A DNA stretch of 60,510 nucleotides from positions 1 to 60,510 of the forward strand of contig NZ_KZ478015.1 of NCBI RefSeq assembly GCF_002837185.1. The letters are read 5' to 3'. The translations under genes and the position numbers were made by a program. Origin of the DNA: Pseudomonas fluorescens (GTDB lineage: Bacteria > Pseudomonadota > Gammaproteobacteria > Pseudomonadales > Pseudomonadaceae). The notes beneath the pieces were generated by a model, which ran no database searches, was not told the DNA's origin, and saw only the letters and a program-made list of their open reading frames with translations. Positions 1 through 8,956 of the stretch are shown piece by piece (position 1 is the stretch's first letter; every line of letters starts with the position of its first letter).

Positions 1-31
1 GACCCGCAAATCCTGAGTCAGACGCGGATCA

Positions 32-65
32 AAATGTGGGAGGGGGCTTGCCCCCTCCCACATTT
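32..65. repeat. Single REP palindrome (GTGGGAGGGGGC family)
   Basis: A perfect inverted repeat with a stem of about 13 bp and a CTTG loop, flanked by AAA and TTT. It lies 16 bp past the trxB stop codon. It is the solitary form of the REP element that recurs as inverted pairs elsewhere in the window. It could also act as a 3' hairpin of the trxB transcript, but that role is inferred. Confidence 0.9.
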
Positions 66-80
66 GTTATGCCGCGTTGC

Positions 81-1043
81 TTAGAACGAGGCGTCTTTCA
101 AACCGTCGAGGTAACGCTCGGCATCCAGGGCCGCCATGCAACCGGCGCCGGCCGAGGTGATGGCCTGGCGGTACACGTGGTCAGCCACGTCACCGGCAGC
201 GAAGATACCTTCGATGTTGGTAGCCGTTGCATTGCCTTCACGGCCGCCCTGCACCACCAGGTAACCGTCTTTGGCTTCCAGCACGCCTTCGAACAACGAC
301 GTGTTCGGGGTGTGGCCGATGGCAATGAATACACCGTCGACTTTCAACTCGTCGAAGCTGCCGTCGTTGTTCTTCAGGCGAGCGCCGGTCACGCCCATGT
401 TGTCACCCAGGACTTCGTCCAGCGTGGCGTTGAGCTTGAGGATGATCTTGCCTTCAGCGACACGGGCGTGCAGCTTGTCGATCAGGATCTTCTCGGCGCG
501 GAAGGTTTCGCGGCGGTGCACCAGGGTCACGGTGCTGGCGATGTTGGCCAGGTACAGCGCCTCTTCCACAGCGGTGTTGCCGCCACCGACCACCGCCACC
601 GGCTTGTTGCGATAGAAGAAACCGTCGCAGGTCGCGCAGGCGGAAACGCCCTTGCCCATGAACGCCTCTTCCGAGGGCAGGCCCAGGTAACGAGCGCTGG
701 CGCCGGTGGCGATGATCAAGGCGTCACAGGTGTACACGCCGCTGTCGCCCGTCAGGCTGTAAGGCTTCTTGGAGAAATCGACCTTGTTGATGTGGTCGAA
801 CACGATCTCGGTTTCAAAGCGCTCGGCGTGTTCTTTCATACGCTCCATCAGCACCGGGCCGGTCAGGCCATGGACATCGCCCGGCCAGTTGTCGACTTCA
901 GTGGTGGTGGTCAACTGACCGCCCGCCTGCATGCCGGTGATCAGCAGCGGCTTGAGGTTGGCCCGGGCAGCGTAGACGGCAGCGCTGTAACCGGCAGGGC
1001 CGGAACCGAGAATAATCACTCGCGAATGACGGGTATCAGACAT
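81..1043 (-). CDS. trxB: Thioredoxin reductase
   Basis: NADPH-dependent flavoprotein that reduces oxidised thioredoxin in the cytoplasm. The 320-aa length matches the low-molecular-weight bacterial family. The N-terminal FAD-binding motif GSGPAGYSAA is at residues 13-22, the redox-active CATC pair is C136/C139, and the NADPH-binding GGGNTAVE follows at about 153-160. A second FAD motif (GIFAAGDVAD) lies near the C-terminus. The ATG start needs no adjustment. It is divergent from the cysZ-like gene across 282 bp, so thiol reduction and sulfate uptake sit side by side. Pseudomonads often carry two trxB paralogues; which one this is cannot be settled from the window, although the cysZ neighbour resembles the P. 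aeruginosa trxB2 locus. Confidence 0.97.
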   Translation of the reverse strand: MSDTRHSRVIILGSGPAGYSAAVYAARANLKPLLITGMQAGGQLTTTTEVDNWPGDVHGLTGPVLMERMKEHAERFETEIVFDHINKVDFSKKPYSLTGDSGVYTCDALIIATGASARYLGLPSEEAFMGKGVSACATCDGFFYRNKPVAVVGGGNTAVEEALYLANIASTVTLVHRRETFRAEKILIDKLHARVAEGKIILKLNATLDEVLGDNMGVTGARLKNNDGSFDELKVDGVFIAIGHTPNTSLFEGVLEAKDGYLVVQGGREGNATATNIEGIFAAGDVADHVYRQAITSAGAGCMAALDAERYLDGLKDASF

Positions 1044-1325
1044 GACTCACTCCTATCGACCGTCCGCACAACAAGACGGCTGGAATAAAAAAGGGACCAC
1101 GAAGCACTTGGGGAAGGCTTGAACTCGCAGGCCCTGAAAATAATGGGTGCAGCGTATCGAGGGGGGCAAGATTAAGGAAATACGCAATAACAATCCAGCT
1201 CATAGGTGGTCTCTATGCAGTCGGCTCGGCCAATCGAGGTGATTGTTACCGCTGATGTCGCCGCTTTCCCCCGGAATACAAAGCCGGTAAGGTCGGCCCG
1301 TTCGTCACTATGCTCGGAGTTTTCC

Positions 1326-2090
1326 ATGCCCGCCCCCGCTCTTTCCGGCCCGCAATACCTGCGCGAAGGCCTCAAACTGGTGCTGAGCCCCGGCCTGCGC
1401 CTGTTTGTGCTGCTGCCGCTGGCGATCAACCTGCTGCTGTTTGTGGGATTGATCTATTTTGCCGGGCACCAGTTCAGCTTATGGGTTGACCACCTGATGC
1501 CCACCCTGCCGAGTTGGCTGAGCTTTCTGAATTACCTGTTATGGCCCTTGTTTGTCGCGCTGGTGGTGCTGATGGTGTTCTTCACCTTCACCATGCTCGC
1601 CAACATCATCGCGGCGCCGTTCAATGGCTTTCTATCGGAGAAAGTCGAAGTGGTGGTGCGTGGCACCGACGACTTCCCCGCGTTCAGCTGGGCCGAATTG
1701 ATCGCCATGGTCCCGCGCACCCTGGCCCGGGAAATGCGCAAGCTGGGCTATTTCCTGCCGCGGGCTGTCGGCCTGTTCATCCTGTCGTTCATTCCAGTGG
1801 TCAACCTGATTGCCGCGCCGTTGTGGCTGCTGTTCGGCGTGTGGATGATGGCGATCCAATACATCGACTACCCGGCCGACAACCACAAGCTGGGCTGGAA
1901 CGAAATGCTCGCCTGGCTGCGCCAGAAACGCTGGCAGAGCATGAGCTTCGGCGGCATCGTCTACCTGGTGCTGCTGGTGCCGGTGGTCAACCTGCTGATG
2001 ATGCCGGCGGCGGTCGCCGGGGCCACGTTGTTCTGGGTGCGCGAGCAAGGTGCCGAGGCGATGGCGGGCCAGCAGGTAGCCCGGTCATAA
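1326..2090 (+). CDS. cysZ: CysZ-like sulfate permease (EI24 family)
   Basis: Inner-membrane protein of 254 aa, close to the length of E. coli CysZ, with several hydrophobic segments (roughly residues 20-55, 65-100, 135-180 and 205-230) and the family's GPQYLREGLKL N-terminus. CysZ takes up sulfate for cysteine synthesis. The reading frame stays open upstream to 1206, but I chose the ATG at 1326 because homologues begin MPAP..GPQYL and a CGGAG motif lies just upstream. The glycosyltransferase begins about 50 bp downstream on the same strand and may share the transcript. The family call is firm; sulfate as substrate rests on family knowledge. Confidence 0.9.
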   Translation: MPAPALSGPQYLREGLKLVLSPGLRLFVLLPLAINLLLFVGLIYFAGHQFSLWVDHLMPTLPSWLSFLNYLLWPLFVALVVLMVFFTFTMLANIIAAPFNGFLSEKVEVVVRGTDDFPAFSWAELIAMVPRTLAREMRKLGYFLPRAVGLFILSFIPVVNLIAAPLWLLFGVWMMAIQYIDYPADNHKLGWNEMLAWLRQKRWQSMSFGGIVYLVLLVPVVNLLMMPAAVAGATLFWVREQGAEAMAGQQVARS

Positions 2091-2144
2091 ATCCATCATC
2101 CCGGTGACACAATGACGACATGGCCCGCAGCGACACTGTGGGTC

Positions 2145-3347
2145 ATGACGACAGCCTCGCTTCACATCACCCTGATCACCGAAACCTTCCCGCCGGAAAT
2201 CAACGGGGTGGCCAACACCCTTGGCCGCCTGTGCGACGGTTTGCGCGCGCGCGGCCATCAAATCGAACTGGTGCGCCCGCGCCAGGGTGCCGACCAGAGC
2301 CGGCCGAGTGACGATGAGTTGCTGCTGTGCCGTGGCTGGCCGCTGCCCGGGTATCCAGGCCTGCAATGGGGCCAATCGTCGATGCACAAGCTGCTGCGAC
2401 GCTGGACCCGTCAGCGTCCGGATGTGTTGTACATCGCAACCGAGGGGCCGCTGGGCCTGTCGGCGTTACGCGCCGCGCGACGCCTGGGAATCAGTGTGGT
2501 CAGCGGCTTCCATACCAACTTTCAACAGTATTCGAACCAGTACGGCTTGAGCCTGTTGAGTCGCCTGGTCACCCATTATCTGCGCTGGTTTCATAACCGG
2601 TCGACCTTGACGCTGGTTCCCAGCGCGAGTCAACGCCTTGAGTTGGAACGTCGGCATTTCGAGCGTCTTGGGCTGCTGTCCCGGGGAGTCGATAGCCGCC
2701 TGTTCCACCCGGCGAAACGCGACTACAGCCTGCGCGAAAGCTGGGGCTTGGAGAGCGACGATATTGTGGTGCTGCACGTAGGACGCCTCGCCCAAGAGAA
2801 AAATCTGGGGCTGCTCAAACGCTGTTTCGATGCTTTGCAGAGCACTTACCCCTCGCGGCGGCTGAAGCTGGTCATTGTCGGCGACGGCCCGCAGCGCAGC
2901 CTCTTGCAGCGCGACTTGCCCGAAGCAGTGTTCTGCGGCGCCCAGCGCGGCGAGGAGCTGGCACGGCATTACGCCTCGGGCGATCTGTTCCTGTTTCCCA
3001 GCCTGACCGAAACGTTCGGCAATGTGGTGCTGGAAGCCATGGCGTCCGGGCTGGGTGTGGTGGCGTACGACCAGGCGGCCGCCACCCAGCATGTTCGCCA
3101 CGGCTACAACGGGGTACTGGCGATGCCAGGGGATGAGAACGCATTTTGCGATGCGGCCGTGTGGCTGCTGGAGGAACGCGAGACCTTACGCCGAGCACGT
3201 TTGAATGCCCGACAACATGCCAGCCGTCAGGGGTGGCCGGCCATCATCGAGCAGTTCGAGCGTCAGTTACGCGGTGCGTGCAATGACGGGCAACCGGCCC
3301 CCGTCTTGTCGCCGCTTACACCAGGCTCGTCAACGCCTCACGACTGA
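2145..3347 (+). CDS. Glycosyltransferase, GT4/GT-B family
   Basis: Predicted GT-B fold glycosyltransferase of 400 aa. The N-terminal acceptor domain opens with ITETFPPEINGVANTL, typical of the mannosyltransferase/SQD2-like branch of GT4. The C-terminal nucleotide-sugar domain has VGRLAQEKNL and the ESTLTETFGNVVLEAMASG-type signature, here SLTETFGNVVLEAMASG, containing the E-x7-E pair. An in-frame ATG at 2112 would add 11 residues; the ATG at 2145 is preferred because the conserved block begins right after it. The last 32 bp overlap the 3' end of the convergent Old Yellow Enzyme gene. Donor and acceptor sugars are unknown; a cell-envelope glycolipid is plausible from family knowledge only. Confidence 0.85.
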   Translation: MTTASLHITLITETFPPEINGVANTLGRLCDGLRARGHQIELVRPRQGADQSRPSDDELLLCRGWPLPGYPGLQWGQSSMHKLLRRWTRQRPDVLYIATEGPLGLSALRAARRLGISVVSGFHTNFQQYSNQYGLSLLSRLVTHYLRWFHNRSTLTLVPSASQRLELERRHFERLGLLSRGVDSRLFHPAKRDYSLRESWGLESDDIVVLHVGRLAQEKNLGLLKRCFDALQSTYPSRRLKLVIVGDGPQRSLLQRDLPEAVFCGAQRGEELARHYASGDLFLFPSLTETFGNVVLEAMASGLGVVAYDQAAATQHVRHGYNGVLAMPGDENAFCDAAVWLLEERETLRRARLNARQHASRQGWPAIIEQFERQLRGACNDGQPAPVLSPLTPGSSTPHD

Positions 3348-4419
3348 AGGGCAGAATGTCCGCCTCACGCCCCTCGCGTACCTTCACTGCCCAATCCGGG
3401 TCCACCAGCAGCGCACGGCCCACGGCGACCAGATCGAACTCATCGTTATTCAAGCGTTCCAGCAGTTTCTCGAGGCTGGCCGGCTGCGCGACTTTGTCGG
3501 TATTGACCATGAACTGCAGGAATTCGCCGTCCAGGCCGACACTGCCCACGGTAATCGTCGGCTTGCCCGTCAACTGGCGGGTCCAGCCGGCCAGGTTGAG
3601 GTCGGAACCTTCGAACTCCGGTTCCCAGAACCGGCGCGTGGAGCAGTGGAAAATATCCACGCCGGCGTCGGACAACGGCTTGAGGAATTCACCCAACGCC
3701 TCGGGCGTTTGCACCAGGCGCGCCGTGTAGTCCTGCTGCTTCCACTGGGAAAAACGCAAGATGATCGGAAAATCCGGGCCAACCGCCGCGCGGGTAGCCT
3801 GGATCAGTTCGATGGCGAAACGTGACCGATTGGCCAGGCTGCCGCCGTATTCATCGGTGCGCTGGTTGCTGCCTTCCCAGAAGAACTGGTCGACCAGATA
3901 GCCGTGGGCGCCGTGGATTTCCACACCGTCCATGCCGATGCGCTGGGCGTCTCTGGCCGCCTGGGCGAAGGCATTGATCACGTCCTGGATGTCCTGGGTG
4001 GTCATGCCGTGGACAACGACGCTGCCCTCCTTGAGTTTTTCCATCGGGCCATAGGCAGGCACGCTGGCGTCAGGTTCGGTCCCGATACGGCGCACACTGC
4101 CCACATGCCACAACTGCGGAACAATCTTGCCGCCTTCGGCGTGCACCGCATCCACCACTTTCTTCCAGCCGGCCAACGCCGCTTCGCCGTAGAAGTGTGG
4201 AACGTTGGGGTAGCCGTTGGAGGCTTGATGCCCCACCACTGTGCCTTCGGTGATGATCAGGCCCACACCGGCGGCGGCGCGGCGGCGGTAGTACTCGATA
4301 ACCTTGGAATTGGGTACACCGCCGGGTGAAAACGAACGCGTCATGGGCGCCATCACCACGCGGGTCGACAGTTGCAGTGCACCGAGCTGAAAAGGTTTGA
4401 ACAAGGCTTGGACGGGCAT
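3316..4419 (-). CDS. NADH:flavin oxidoreductase (Old Yellow Enzyme family)
   Basis: FMN-dependent ene-reductase of the NemA/OYE class, 367 aa, a single TIM barrel. Family signatures are VVMAPMTRSF near residue 24, VEIHGAHGYLVDQFF, and SNQRTDEYGGS, which contributes to FMN and substrate binding. Such enzymes reduce activated C=C bonds or nitro groups using NAD(P)H. The open frame extends to 4464, but the ATG at 4419 gives the normal family N-terminus MPVQALFKPFQLG. It is convergent with the glycosyltransferase, and the two coding ends overlap by 32 bp. No regulator is adjacent; a REPIN lies about 110 bp upstream. The physiological substrate is unknown. Confidence 0.93.
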   Translation of the reverse strand: MPVQALFKPFQLGALQLSTRVVMAPMTRSFSPGGVPNSKVIEYYRRRAAAGVGLIITEGTVVGHQASNGYPNVPHFYGEAALAGWKKVVDAVHAEGGKIVPQLWHVGSVRRIGTEPDASVPAYGPMEKLKEGSVVVHGMTTQDIQDVINAFAQAARDAQRIGMDGVEIHGAHGYLVDQFFWEGSNQRTDEYGGSLANRSRFAIELIQATRAAVGPDFPIILRFSQWKQQDYTARLVQTPEALGEFLKPLSDAGVDIFHCSTRRFWEPEFEGSDLNLAGWTRQLTGKPTITVGSVGLDGEFLQFMVNTDKVAQPASLEKLLERLNNDEFDLVAVGRALLVDPDWAVKVREGREADILPFSREALTSLV

Positions 4420-4528
4420 GGAGCACTCCACATGAGGCGAATTTATGATGTGGATAATATGCACGCCAAAGCTTGCTGGGTAGCACTATTGATCTGAGTG
4501 ATTAAGGCGATAAAAACAACCGAATACC

Positions 4529-4628
4529 TGTAGGAGCGAGCTTGCTCGCGAAGAGCCGGAGGGCAGCGCGTAAATCCAGAGTGTACGCGTCACCGTTGGC
4601 GATTTTCGCGAGCAGGCTCGCTCCTACA
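4529..4628. repeat. REPIN, GTAGGAGCGAGC family
   Basis: Two inverted REP copies face each other: TGTAGGAGCGAGCTTGCTCG at the left and its inverse (CGAGCAGGCTCGCTCCTACA) at the right, about 50 bp apart. The whole can fold into one long hairpin. It lies between two minus-strand genes, upstream of the OYE gene's neighbour and just past the glutathione peroxidase stop. The same family recurs at 39919-40019. Confidence 0.92.
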
Positions 4629-4638
4629 GAGGGGGGAT

Positions 4639-5121
4639 TCAGGCCAGGGCTTTTTCGATGGCCTGAACGATTGAAGGATCTTCCGGCGGCGTACGCGGCG
4701 AGAAGCGCGCAAGCACACGGCCATCTTTGCCGAGCAGGAACTTCTCGAAATTCCAGGTGATATCGCCTGGAAATTCGGCGCCCTCGCCCGCCAGCAGGCG
4801 GTACAGCTGGTGACGATCAGGGCCATTCACCTCAAGCTTGCTGCCCAGGGGGAACGTCACCCCGTAATTGAGGCTGCAGAATGCCTGGATCTCCTGCTCG
4901 GTACCCGGCTCCTGGCCTGCAAACTGATTGCAGGGAAGGCCCAGCACGGTGAAACCCTGATCCTTGTATTGCTGGTAGAGGTTTTCCAGGGCCGCATACT
5001 GCGGGGTCAGACCGCATTTGGAGGCGACGTTGACCACCAGTACGACGTGGCCCTTCAAGGGCGCCAGCGGCAGCTCTTGTCCGTCCAACGCTTTGAGTTT
5101 CAGGTCGTGGAAAGCACTCAT
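4639..5121 (-). CDS. Glutathione peroxidase family protein
   Basis: Thiol peroxidase of 160 aa that reduces hydrogen peroxide or alkyl hydroperoxides. The peroxidatic cysteine sits in NVASKCGLTPQY (about C36), with the other conserved motifs CNQFAGQEPG and WNFEKFLL, giving the catalytic Cys-Gln-Trp-Asn set. It carries Cys rather than selenocysteine, so in practice it may use thioredoxin, as many bacterial homologues do. The ATG at 5121 was chosen over the upstream start at 5193 because homologues begin MSAFHDLKLKALDG. A REPIN lies directly after the stop. The closeness of trxB is suggestive but the genes are not an operon. Confidence 0.93.
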   Translation of the reverse strand: MSAFHDLKLKALDGQELPLAPLKGHVVLVVNVASKCGLTPQYAALENLYQQYKDQGFTVLGLPCNQFAGQEPGTEQEIQAFCSLNYGVTFPLGSKLEVNGPDRHQLYRLLAGEGAEFPGDITWNFEKFLLGKDGRVLARFSPRTPPEDPSIVQAIEKALA

Positions 5122-5222
5122 GACGAACTCCAGATATCCCATGTTCTTCGCATTGCGGCCGTTCGAGATTACAGACCACAGGCCTGCAATCATAGATGCC
5201 TATTGAAAAACTCGCCCGCCGG

Positions 5223-5687
5223 TTACTGAGCGGTTGGCCATGGCAAAATCGGGATCGCCGTCACCGCGTTCTGCGGGCTGCCTTCGATCAGGCGGTCGCT
5301 GTAGACCAGATACACCAGGGTATTGCGCTTCTTGTCGAGGAAACGCACCACCTGCATGGTCTTGAACACCAGCGAGGTGCGCTCCTTGAACACTTCGTCG
5401 CCGTCCTTGAGCTCGCCCTTGAAGTGGATCGGGCCCACCTGGCGACAGGCGATCGAGGCTTCGGCGCGGTCTTCGGCCAGGCCCAGGCCACCTTTCACGC
5501 CGCCGGTCTTGGCGCGCGACAGGTAACACGTCACGCCGTCGACCTTGGGGTCATCGAATGCTTCGACGACGATCCGGTCATTGGGGCCGACAATCTTGAA
5601 CACCGTCGACACCTGTCCGACTTCTTCGGCCGAGGCCAGCAGTGGCATGGCCAACAGCAGGCCGAGCAATCCCTTCACTAAACGCAT
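5223..5687 (-). CDS. CreA family periplasmic protein
   Basis: Small exported protein of 154 aa. A signal peptide is obvious (MRLVKGLLGLLLAMPLLASA, cleavage near residue 20). The mature part contains the CreA family blocks VSTVFKIVGPNDRIVVEAFDDP and GVTCYLSRAKTGG, within a domain otherwise known only from structure. The function of CreA is not established. The gene begins about 15 bp downstream of the proB stop on the same strand, so it may be read from the proB transcript. Identification rests on recognisable family sequence; no catalytic residues can be named. Confidence 0.87.
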   Translation of the reverse strand: MRLVKGLLGLLLAMPLLASAEEVGQVSTVFKIVGPNDRIVVEAFDDPKVDGVTCYLSRAKTGGVKGGLGLAEDRAEASIACRQVGPIHFKGELKDGDEVFKERTSLVFKTMQVVRFLDKKRNTLVYLVYSDRLIEGSPQNAVTAIPILPWPTAQ

Positions 5688-5702
5688 CGTGTATTCCTTT
5701 GG

Positions 5703-6821
5703 TTAAACCAGGATCAGGTTGTCGCGGTGAACCAGTTCCGGCTCGGCCATGTAACCCAAGAGTCCGACAATCGCGTCGGACGATTGTCCAATAATCTTCT
5801 GCGCTTCCAGGGCACTGTAGTTCGCCAGGCCGCGGGCGATCTCACGACCGTCCGGCGCCACGCAGACCACCATCTCGCCTCGGCGGAAGCTGCCTTGCAC
5901 CCGCTTGACGCCCACCGGCAGCAAGCTCTTGTTACCCTGGGACAGCGCCGATACCGCGCCTTCGTCCAGCACCAGGGTGCCACGGGTTTGCAGGTGCCCG
6001 GCCAGCCACTGCTTGCGCGCCGCCAGCATGCCACGCTCCGGCGACAGCAGCGTACCGATGCGCTCGCCCGCCTTGAGGCGATCCAGCACGCGCTCCAGGC
6101 GCCCACCGACGATGATGGTGTGGGCGCCGGAACGCGCGGCCAGGCGCGCGGCGCGCAACTTGGTCTGCATGCCGCCACGGCCCAGGGCACCGCCGACGCT
6201 GCCGGCCACGGCGTCCAGCGCCGGGTCATCAGCCCGGGCTTCGTAGATAAGCTGGGCGTCGGGATTGTTGCGCGGGTCAGCGTCGAACATGCCGTCGCGG
6301 TCGGTGAGGATCACCAGCAGGTCGGCTTCCACCAGGTTGGCTACCAGCGCCGCGAGGGTGTCGTTGTCGCCGAAACGGATTTCGTCGGTGACCACGGTGT
6401 CGTTCTCGTTGATCACCGGGATGACCTTGAGCTCCACCAACGCACGCAAGGTACTGCGGGCGTTGAGGTAGCGCTTGCGGTCGGACAGGTCGTCATGGGT
6501 CAGCAGGATCTGCGCCGTGTGGCGGCCGTGCTCGGCAAAGCTGGACTCCCAGGCTTGCACCAGGCCCATCTGGCCGATGGCGGCGGCGGCTTGCAGTTCG
6601 TGCATCGCGCTGGGTCGCGCGGTCCAGCCGAGGCGGCTCATCCCGGCGGCAACCGCCCCGGACGAGACCAGCACCAACTCGACACCGGCCTCATGCAAGG
6701 CCACCATCTGCTCGACCCAGACGCTCATGGCTGCACGGTCCAGCCCCTTGCCATCCGCTGTCAGCAACGCACTGCCGATCTTCACGACCCAGCGCTGCGC
6801 ACCTGTCACTTTGCTCCGCAT
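5703..6821 (-). CDS. proB: Glutamate 5-kinase
   Basis: First enzyme of proline biosynthesis: ATP phosphorylates glutamate to gamma-glutamyl phosphate. The 372-aa protein has an N-terminal amino-acid-kinase domain (WVVKIGSALLT, then VLVSSGAVAAGM, INENDTV and FGDNDTLAALVA) and a C-terminal PUA domain (about residues 275-360). The family is normally feedback-inhibited by proline through the kinase domain. The frame runs open to 6917, but the ATG at 6821 gives the standard MRSKVTGAQRWVVKIG start. It follows obg on the same strand, an arrangement conserved in Pseudomonas. Confidence 0.97.
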   Translation of the reverse strand: MRSKVTGAQRWVVKIGSALLTADGKGLDRAAMSVWVEQMVALHEAGVELVLVSSGAVAAGMSRLGWTARPSAMHELQAAAAIGQMGLVQAWESSFAEHGRHTAQILLTHDDLSDRKRYLNARSTLRALVELKVIPVINENDTVVTDEIRFGDNDTLAALVANLVEADLLVILTDRDGMFDADPRNNPDAQLIYEARADDPALDAVAGSVGGALGRGGMQTKLRAARLAARSGAHTIIVGGRLERVLDRLKAGERIGTLLSPERGMLAARKQWLAGHLQTRGTLVLDEGAVSALSQGNKSLLPVGVKRVQGSFRRGEMVVCVAPDGREIARGLANYSALEAQKIIGQSSDAIVGLLGYMAEPELVHRDNLILV

Positions 6822-6886
6822 CATCTTCAACCTTAGAGTGAGGGCCGCGCGACCCAGCGCCGCCCATAACGTTATACCCGGATACC

Positions 6887-6914
6887 AAAACGCCGCTCTA
6901 TAAGGAGCGGCGTT
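6887..6914 (-). terminator. Hairpin between obg and proB
   Basis: A 9-bp stem (ACGCCGCTC paired with GAGCGGCGT) lies 19 bp past the obg stop. Read on the minus strand it is followed by TTTTGG, so it is at best a weak intrinsic terminator that would leave part of the obg transcript to continue into proB. Confidence 0.6.
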
Positions 6915-6932
6915 CAAGTTTATCGCAACGAA

Positions 6933-8156
6933 TCAGTCGCGCACGTAAATGATTTCCGGACCGTCTTCGTCATCCACGTCTTCTTCGTCCCAATCATCGT
7001 CACCGATGTCGTGGACCGACTTCACGCCGCTGCGGCGCAGGGCGCGCTGGTCGTCCAGGGCTTGCAGCTGGGCGCGGGCTTCGTCTTCGATCTGCTGGTC
7101 GAGTTCGGCCAGCTCGGCCTTGAATACCGGGTCGGCCGCCAGGCGGTCGGCGCGGTCTTCCAGGTAGCGCATGATGTCGCGGGTCAGGCGCTCGGTGCCT
7201 TCTTTGGCGATGGCCGAGATCACATAGACCGGACCTTCCCACTCCAGGCGGTCGACGATTTCCTTGACGCGCTCTTCATGCTCTTCCTCAAGGATCTGGT
7301 CGCACTTGTTCAGCACCAGCCAACGGTCACGCTCGGCCAGGGCCGGGCTGAACTTGGTCAGCTCGCTGACGATCACTTCGGCGGCGTCGGCTGCACTGGT
7401 GTCATCCAGTGGCGCCATGTCGACGAGGTGCAGCAGCAAACGGGTGCGCGACAAGTGCTTGAGGAAGCGAATCCCCAGGCCTGCGCCGTCGGAAGCACCT
7501 TCGATCAGGCCTGGGATGTCGGCGATCACAAAGCTCTTCCAGCGGTCGACGCTGACCACGCCCAGGTTCGGCACCAGGGTGGTGAACGGGTAGTCGGCAA
7601 CTTTCGGCTTGGCGGCCGAGACCGAGCGAATGAAGGTACTTTTGCCGGCGTTCGGCAGGCCCAGCAGGCCTACGTCGGCGAGTACTTTCATTTCCAGCTT
7701 GAGGTCGCGCTGCTCGCCCGGCTTGCCTGGGGTGGTCTGGCGCGGTGCACGGTTGGTGCTGGACTTGAATCGGGTGTTACCCAGACCGTGCCAGCCGCCC
7801 TGCACCACCATCAGCTTCTGGCCGGCCTTGGTCAGGTCGCCGATCACTTCCTGGGTAGCGGAGTCGATAATCGTGGTACCGACCGGTACGCGCAGTACCA
7901 GGTCTTCGCCTTTTTTACCGGTGCAGTCGGTGCTGCCGCCGTTGGAGCCACGCTCGGCATCAAAGTGCCGGGTGTAACGGTAGTCGACCAGGGTGTTGAG
8001 GTTTTCGTCGGCCATCATGTAGATGGAACCGCCGTCACCGCCGTCACCGCCGTTTGGCCCACCGTTTTCAATGAACTTTTCGCGACGGAAACTCATGCAA
8101 CCGTTACCGCCGTCGCCTGCTTTTACTCGGATGGAAACTTCATCAACGAACTTCAT
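6933..8156 (-). CDS. obgE: Obg/CgtA GTPase
   Basis: Essential ribosome-associated GTPase (407 aa) involved in 50S maturation and stress control. The N-terminal glycine-rich Obg fold (residues 1-158, with VKAGDGGNGCMSFRREKF) is followed by the G domain: G1 GLPNAGKS at 166-173, the DIPGLIEGAS region for G3, and NKCD for G4. The C-terminal tail is strongly acidic (DIGDDDWDEEDVDDEDG), a common feature of gammaproteobacterial Obg. It sits downstream of rplU-rpmA, as in most proteobacteria, separated from rpmA by a strong terminator. Confidence 0.98.
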   Translation of the reverse strand: MKFVDEVSIRVKAGDGGNGCMSFRREKFIENGGPNGGDGGDGGSIYMMADENLNTLVDYRYTRHFDAERGSNGGSTDCTGKKGEDLVLRVPVGTTIIDSATQEVIGDLTKAGQKLMVVQGGWHGLGNTRFKSSTNRAPRQTTPGKPGEQRDLKLEMKVLADVGLLGLPNAGKSTFIRSVSAAKPKVADYPFTTLVPNLGVVSVDRWKSFVIADIPGLIEGASDGAGLGIRFLKHLSRTRLLLHLVDMAPLDDTSAADAAEVIVSELTKFSPALAERDRWLVLNKCDQILEEEHEERVKEIVDRLEWEGPVYVISAIAKEGTERLTRDIMRYLEDRADRLAADPVFKAELAELDQQIEDEARAQLQALDDQRALRRSGVKSVHDIGDDDWDEEDVDDEDGPEIIYVRD

Positions 8157-8305
8157 AACAAAACGCCTCTCGCCGCACGGACGAGCTTAAGAAACCAAGA
8201 CATAAGACTCTTGCAAAAATGAGCGCAGCGACCTCAATCAGCGACCGCAAATCCAGCCCCGGAGCCCATCACAAACAGCTTTGCAAGAGACTCACCCCAT
8301 AAACG

Positions 8306-8334
8306 AAAAAGCCCCGTCGCGAGACAGGGCTTTT
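8306..8334 (-). terminator. Rho-independent terminator after rpmA
   Basis: Read on the minus strand this is a GC-rich stem (GCCCTGTC paired with GACGGGGC, one mismatch) with a TCGC loop, preceded by A residues and followed by a run of five T. It ends the rplU-rpmA transcript, so obg probably has its own promoter in the 150 bp between. Confidence 0.9.
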
Positions 8335-8349
8335 CCAGCGATCGCGCAA

Positions 8350-8607
8350 TTAAGCGGCGACAACGCTCACGTAACGGCGGTTGAACGCGCCTTTTACTTC
8401 AAACTTGATCACGCCTTCGATTTTAGCGAAGAGGGTGTGATCCTTACCCATGCCAACACCGTAACCGGCGTGGAATTGGGTGCCGCGCTGACGCACGATG
8501 ATGTTGCCCGGAATGATTTTCTGGCCGCCATACATCTTCACGCCAAGGCGTTTGGCTTCTGAGTCGCGACCGTTACGGGTACTACCACCAGCTTTTTTGT
8601 GTGCCAT
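8350..8607 (-). CDS. rpmA: Large ribosomal subunit protein bL27
   Basis: Ribosomal protein of 85 aa whose N-terminal tail reaches the peptidyl-transferase centre. The start MAHKKAGGSTRNGRDSEAK is diagnostic, and no extra N-terminal cleavage extension of the Firmicute type is present. It follows rplU by 34 bp in the conserved rplU-rpmA operon and ends at a strong terminator. Confidence 0.99.
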   Translation of the reverse strand: MAHKKAGGSTRNGRDSEAKRLGVKMYGGQKIIPGNIIVRQRGTQFHAGYGVGMGKDHTLFAKIEGVIKFEVKGAFNRRYVSVVAA

Positions 8608-8641
8608 GAGTCAATTCTCCTAGTGAGGAATTAGGCTGAAA

Positions 8642-8956
8642 TTAAGCCTGAATACCGGTGATTTTGATCTCGGTGTACCACTGGCGGTGGCCCATACGCT
8701 TCATGTGGTGCTTACGACGACGGAACTTGATGATGCGGACTTTATCGTGACGACCTTGGGAGATCACTTCAGCCACAACGGTAGCGCCAGCAACAACTGG
8801 AGCGCCGATGTTCACGTCATCGCCATTGGCGACCAACAGAACGCGATCAAACGTCACGGATTCGCCAGTGGCGATTTCCAGTTTTTCGATCTTCAGGTAT
8901 TCACCTGGGGCGACTTTGTATTGCTTGCCACCAGTAACAATTACTGCGTACGACAT
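8642..8956 (-). CDS. rplU: Large ribosomal subunit protein bL21
   Basis: Ribosomal protein of 104 aa that binds 23S rRNA. The start MSYAVIVTGGKQYKVAPGE and the basic C-terminal block RRRKHHMKRMGHRQ are diagnostic. The frame stays open to 9046, but the ATG at 8956 is the family start and has a GGAGAA ribosome-binding site in front. It is the first gene of the rplU-rpmA operon and is divergent from ispB across 239 bp. Confidence 0.98.
   Translation of the reverse strand: MSYAVIVTGGKQYKVAPGEYLKIEKLEIATGESVTFDRVLLVANGDDVNIGAPVVAGATVVAEVISQGRHDKVRIIKFRRRKHHMKRMGHRQWYTEIKITGIQA

Noticed and set aside
1206..1325. N-terminal extension of the CysZ-like protein
   Set aside because: Residues encoded from 1206 have no hydrophobic or family signature; the ATG at 1326 starts the conserved N-terminus.
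8157..8305. CTCTTGCAAA near 8211 and its inverse near 8280 as an obg regulatory site
   Set aside because: A 10-bp arm with about 60 bp between is not clearly above chance and matches no known operator.
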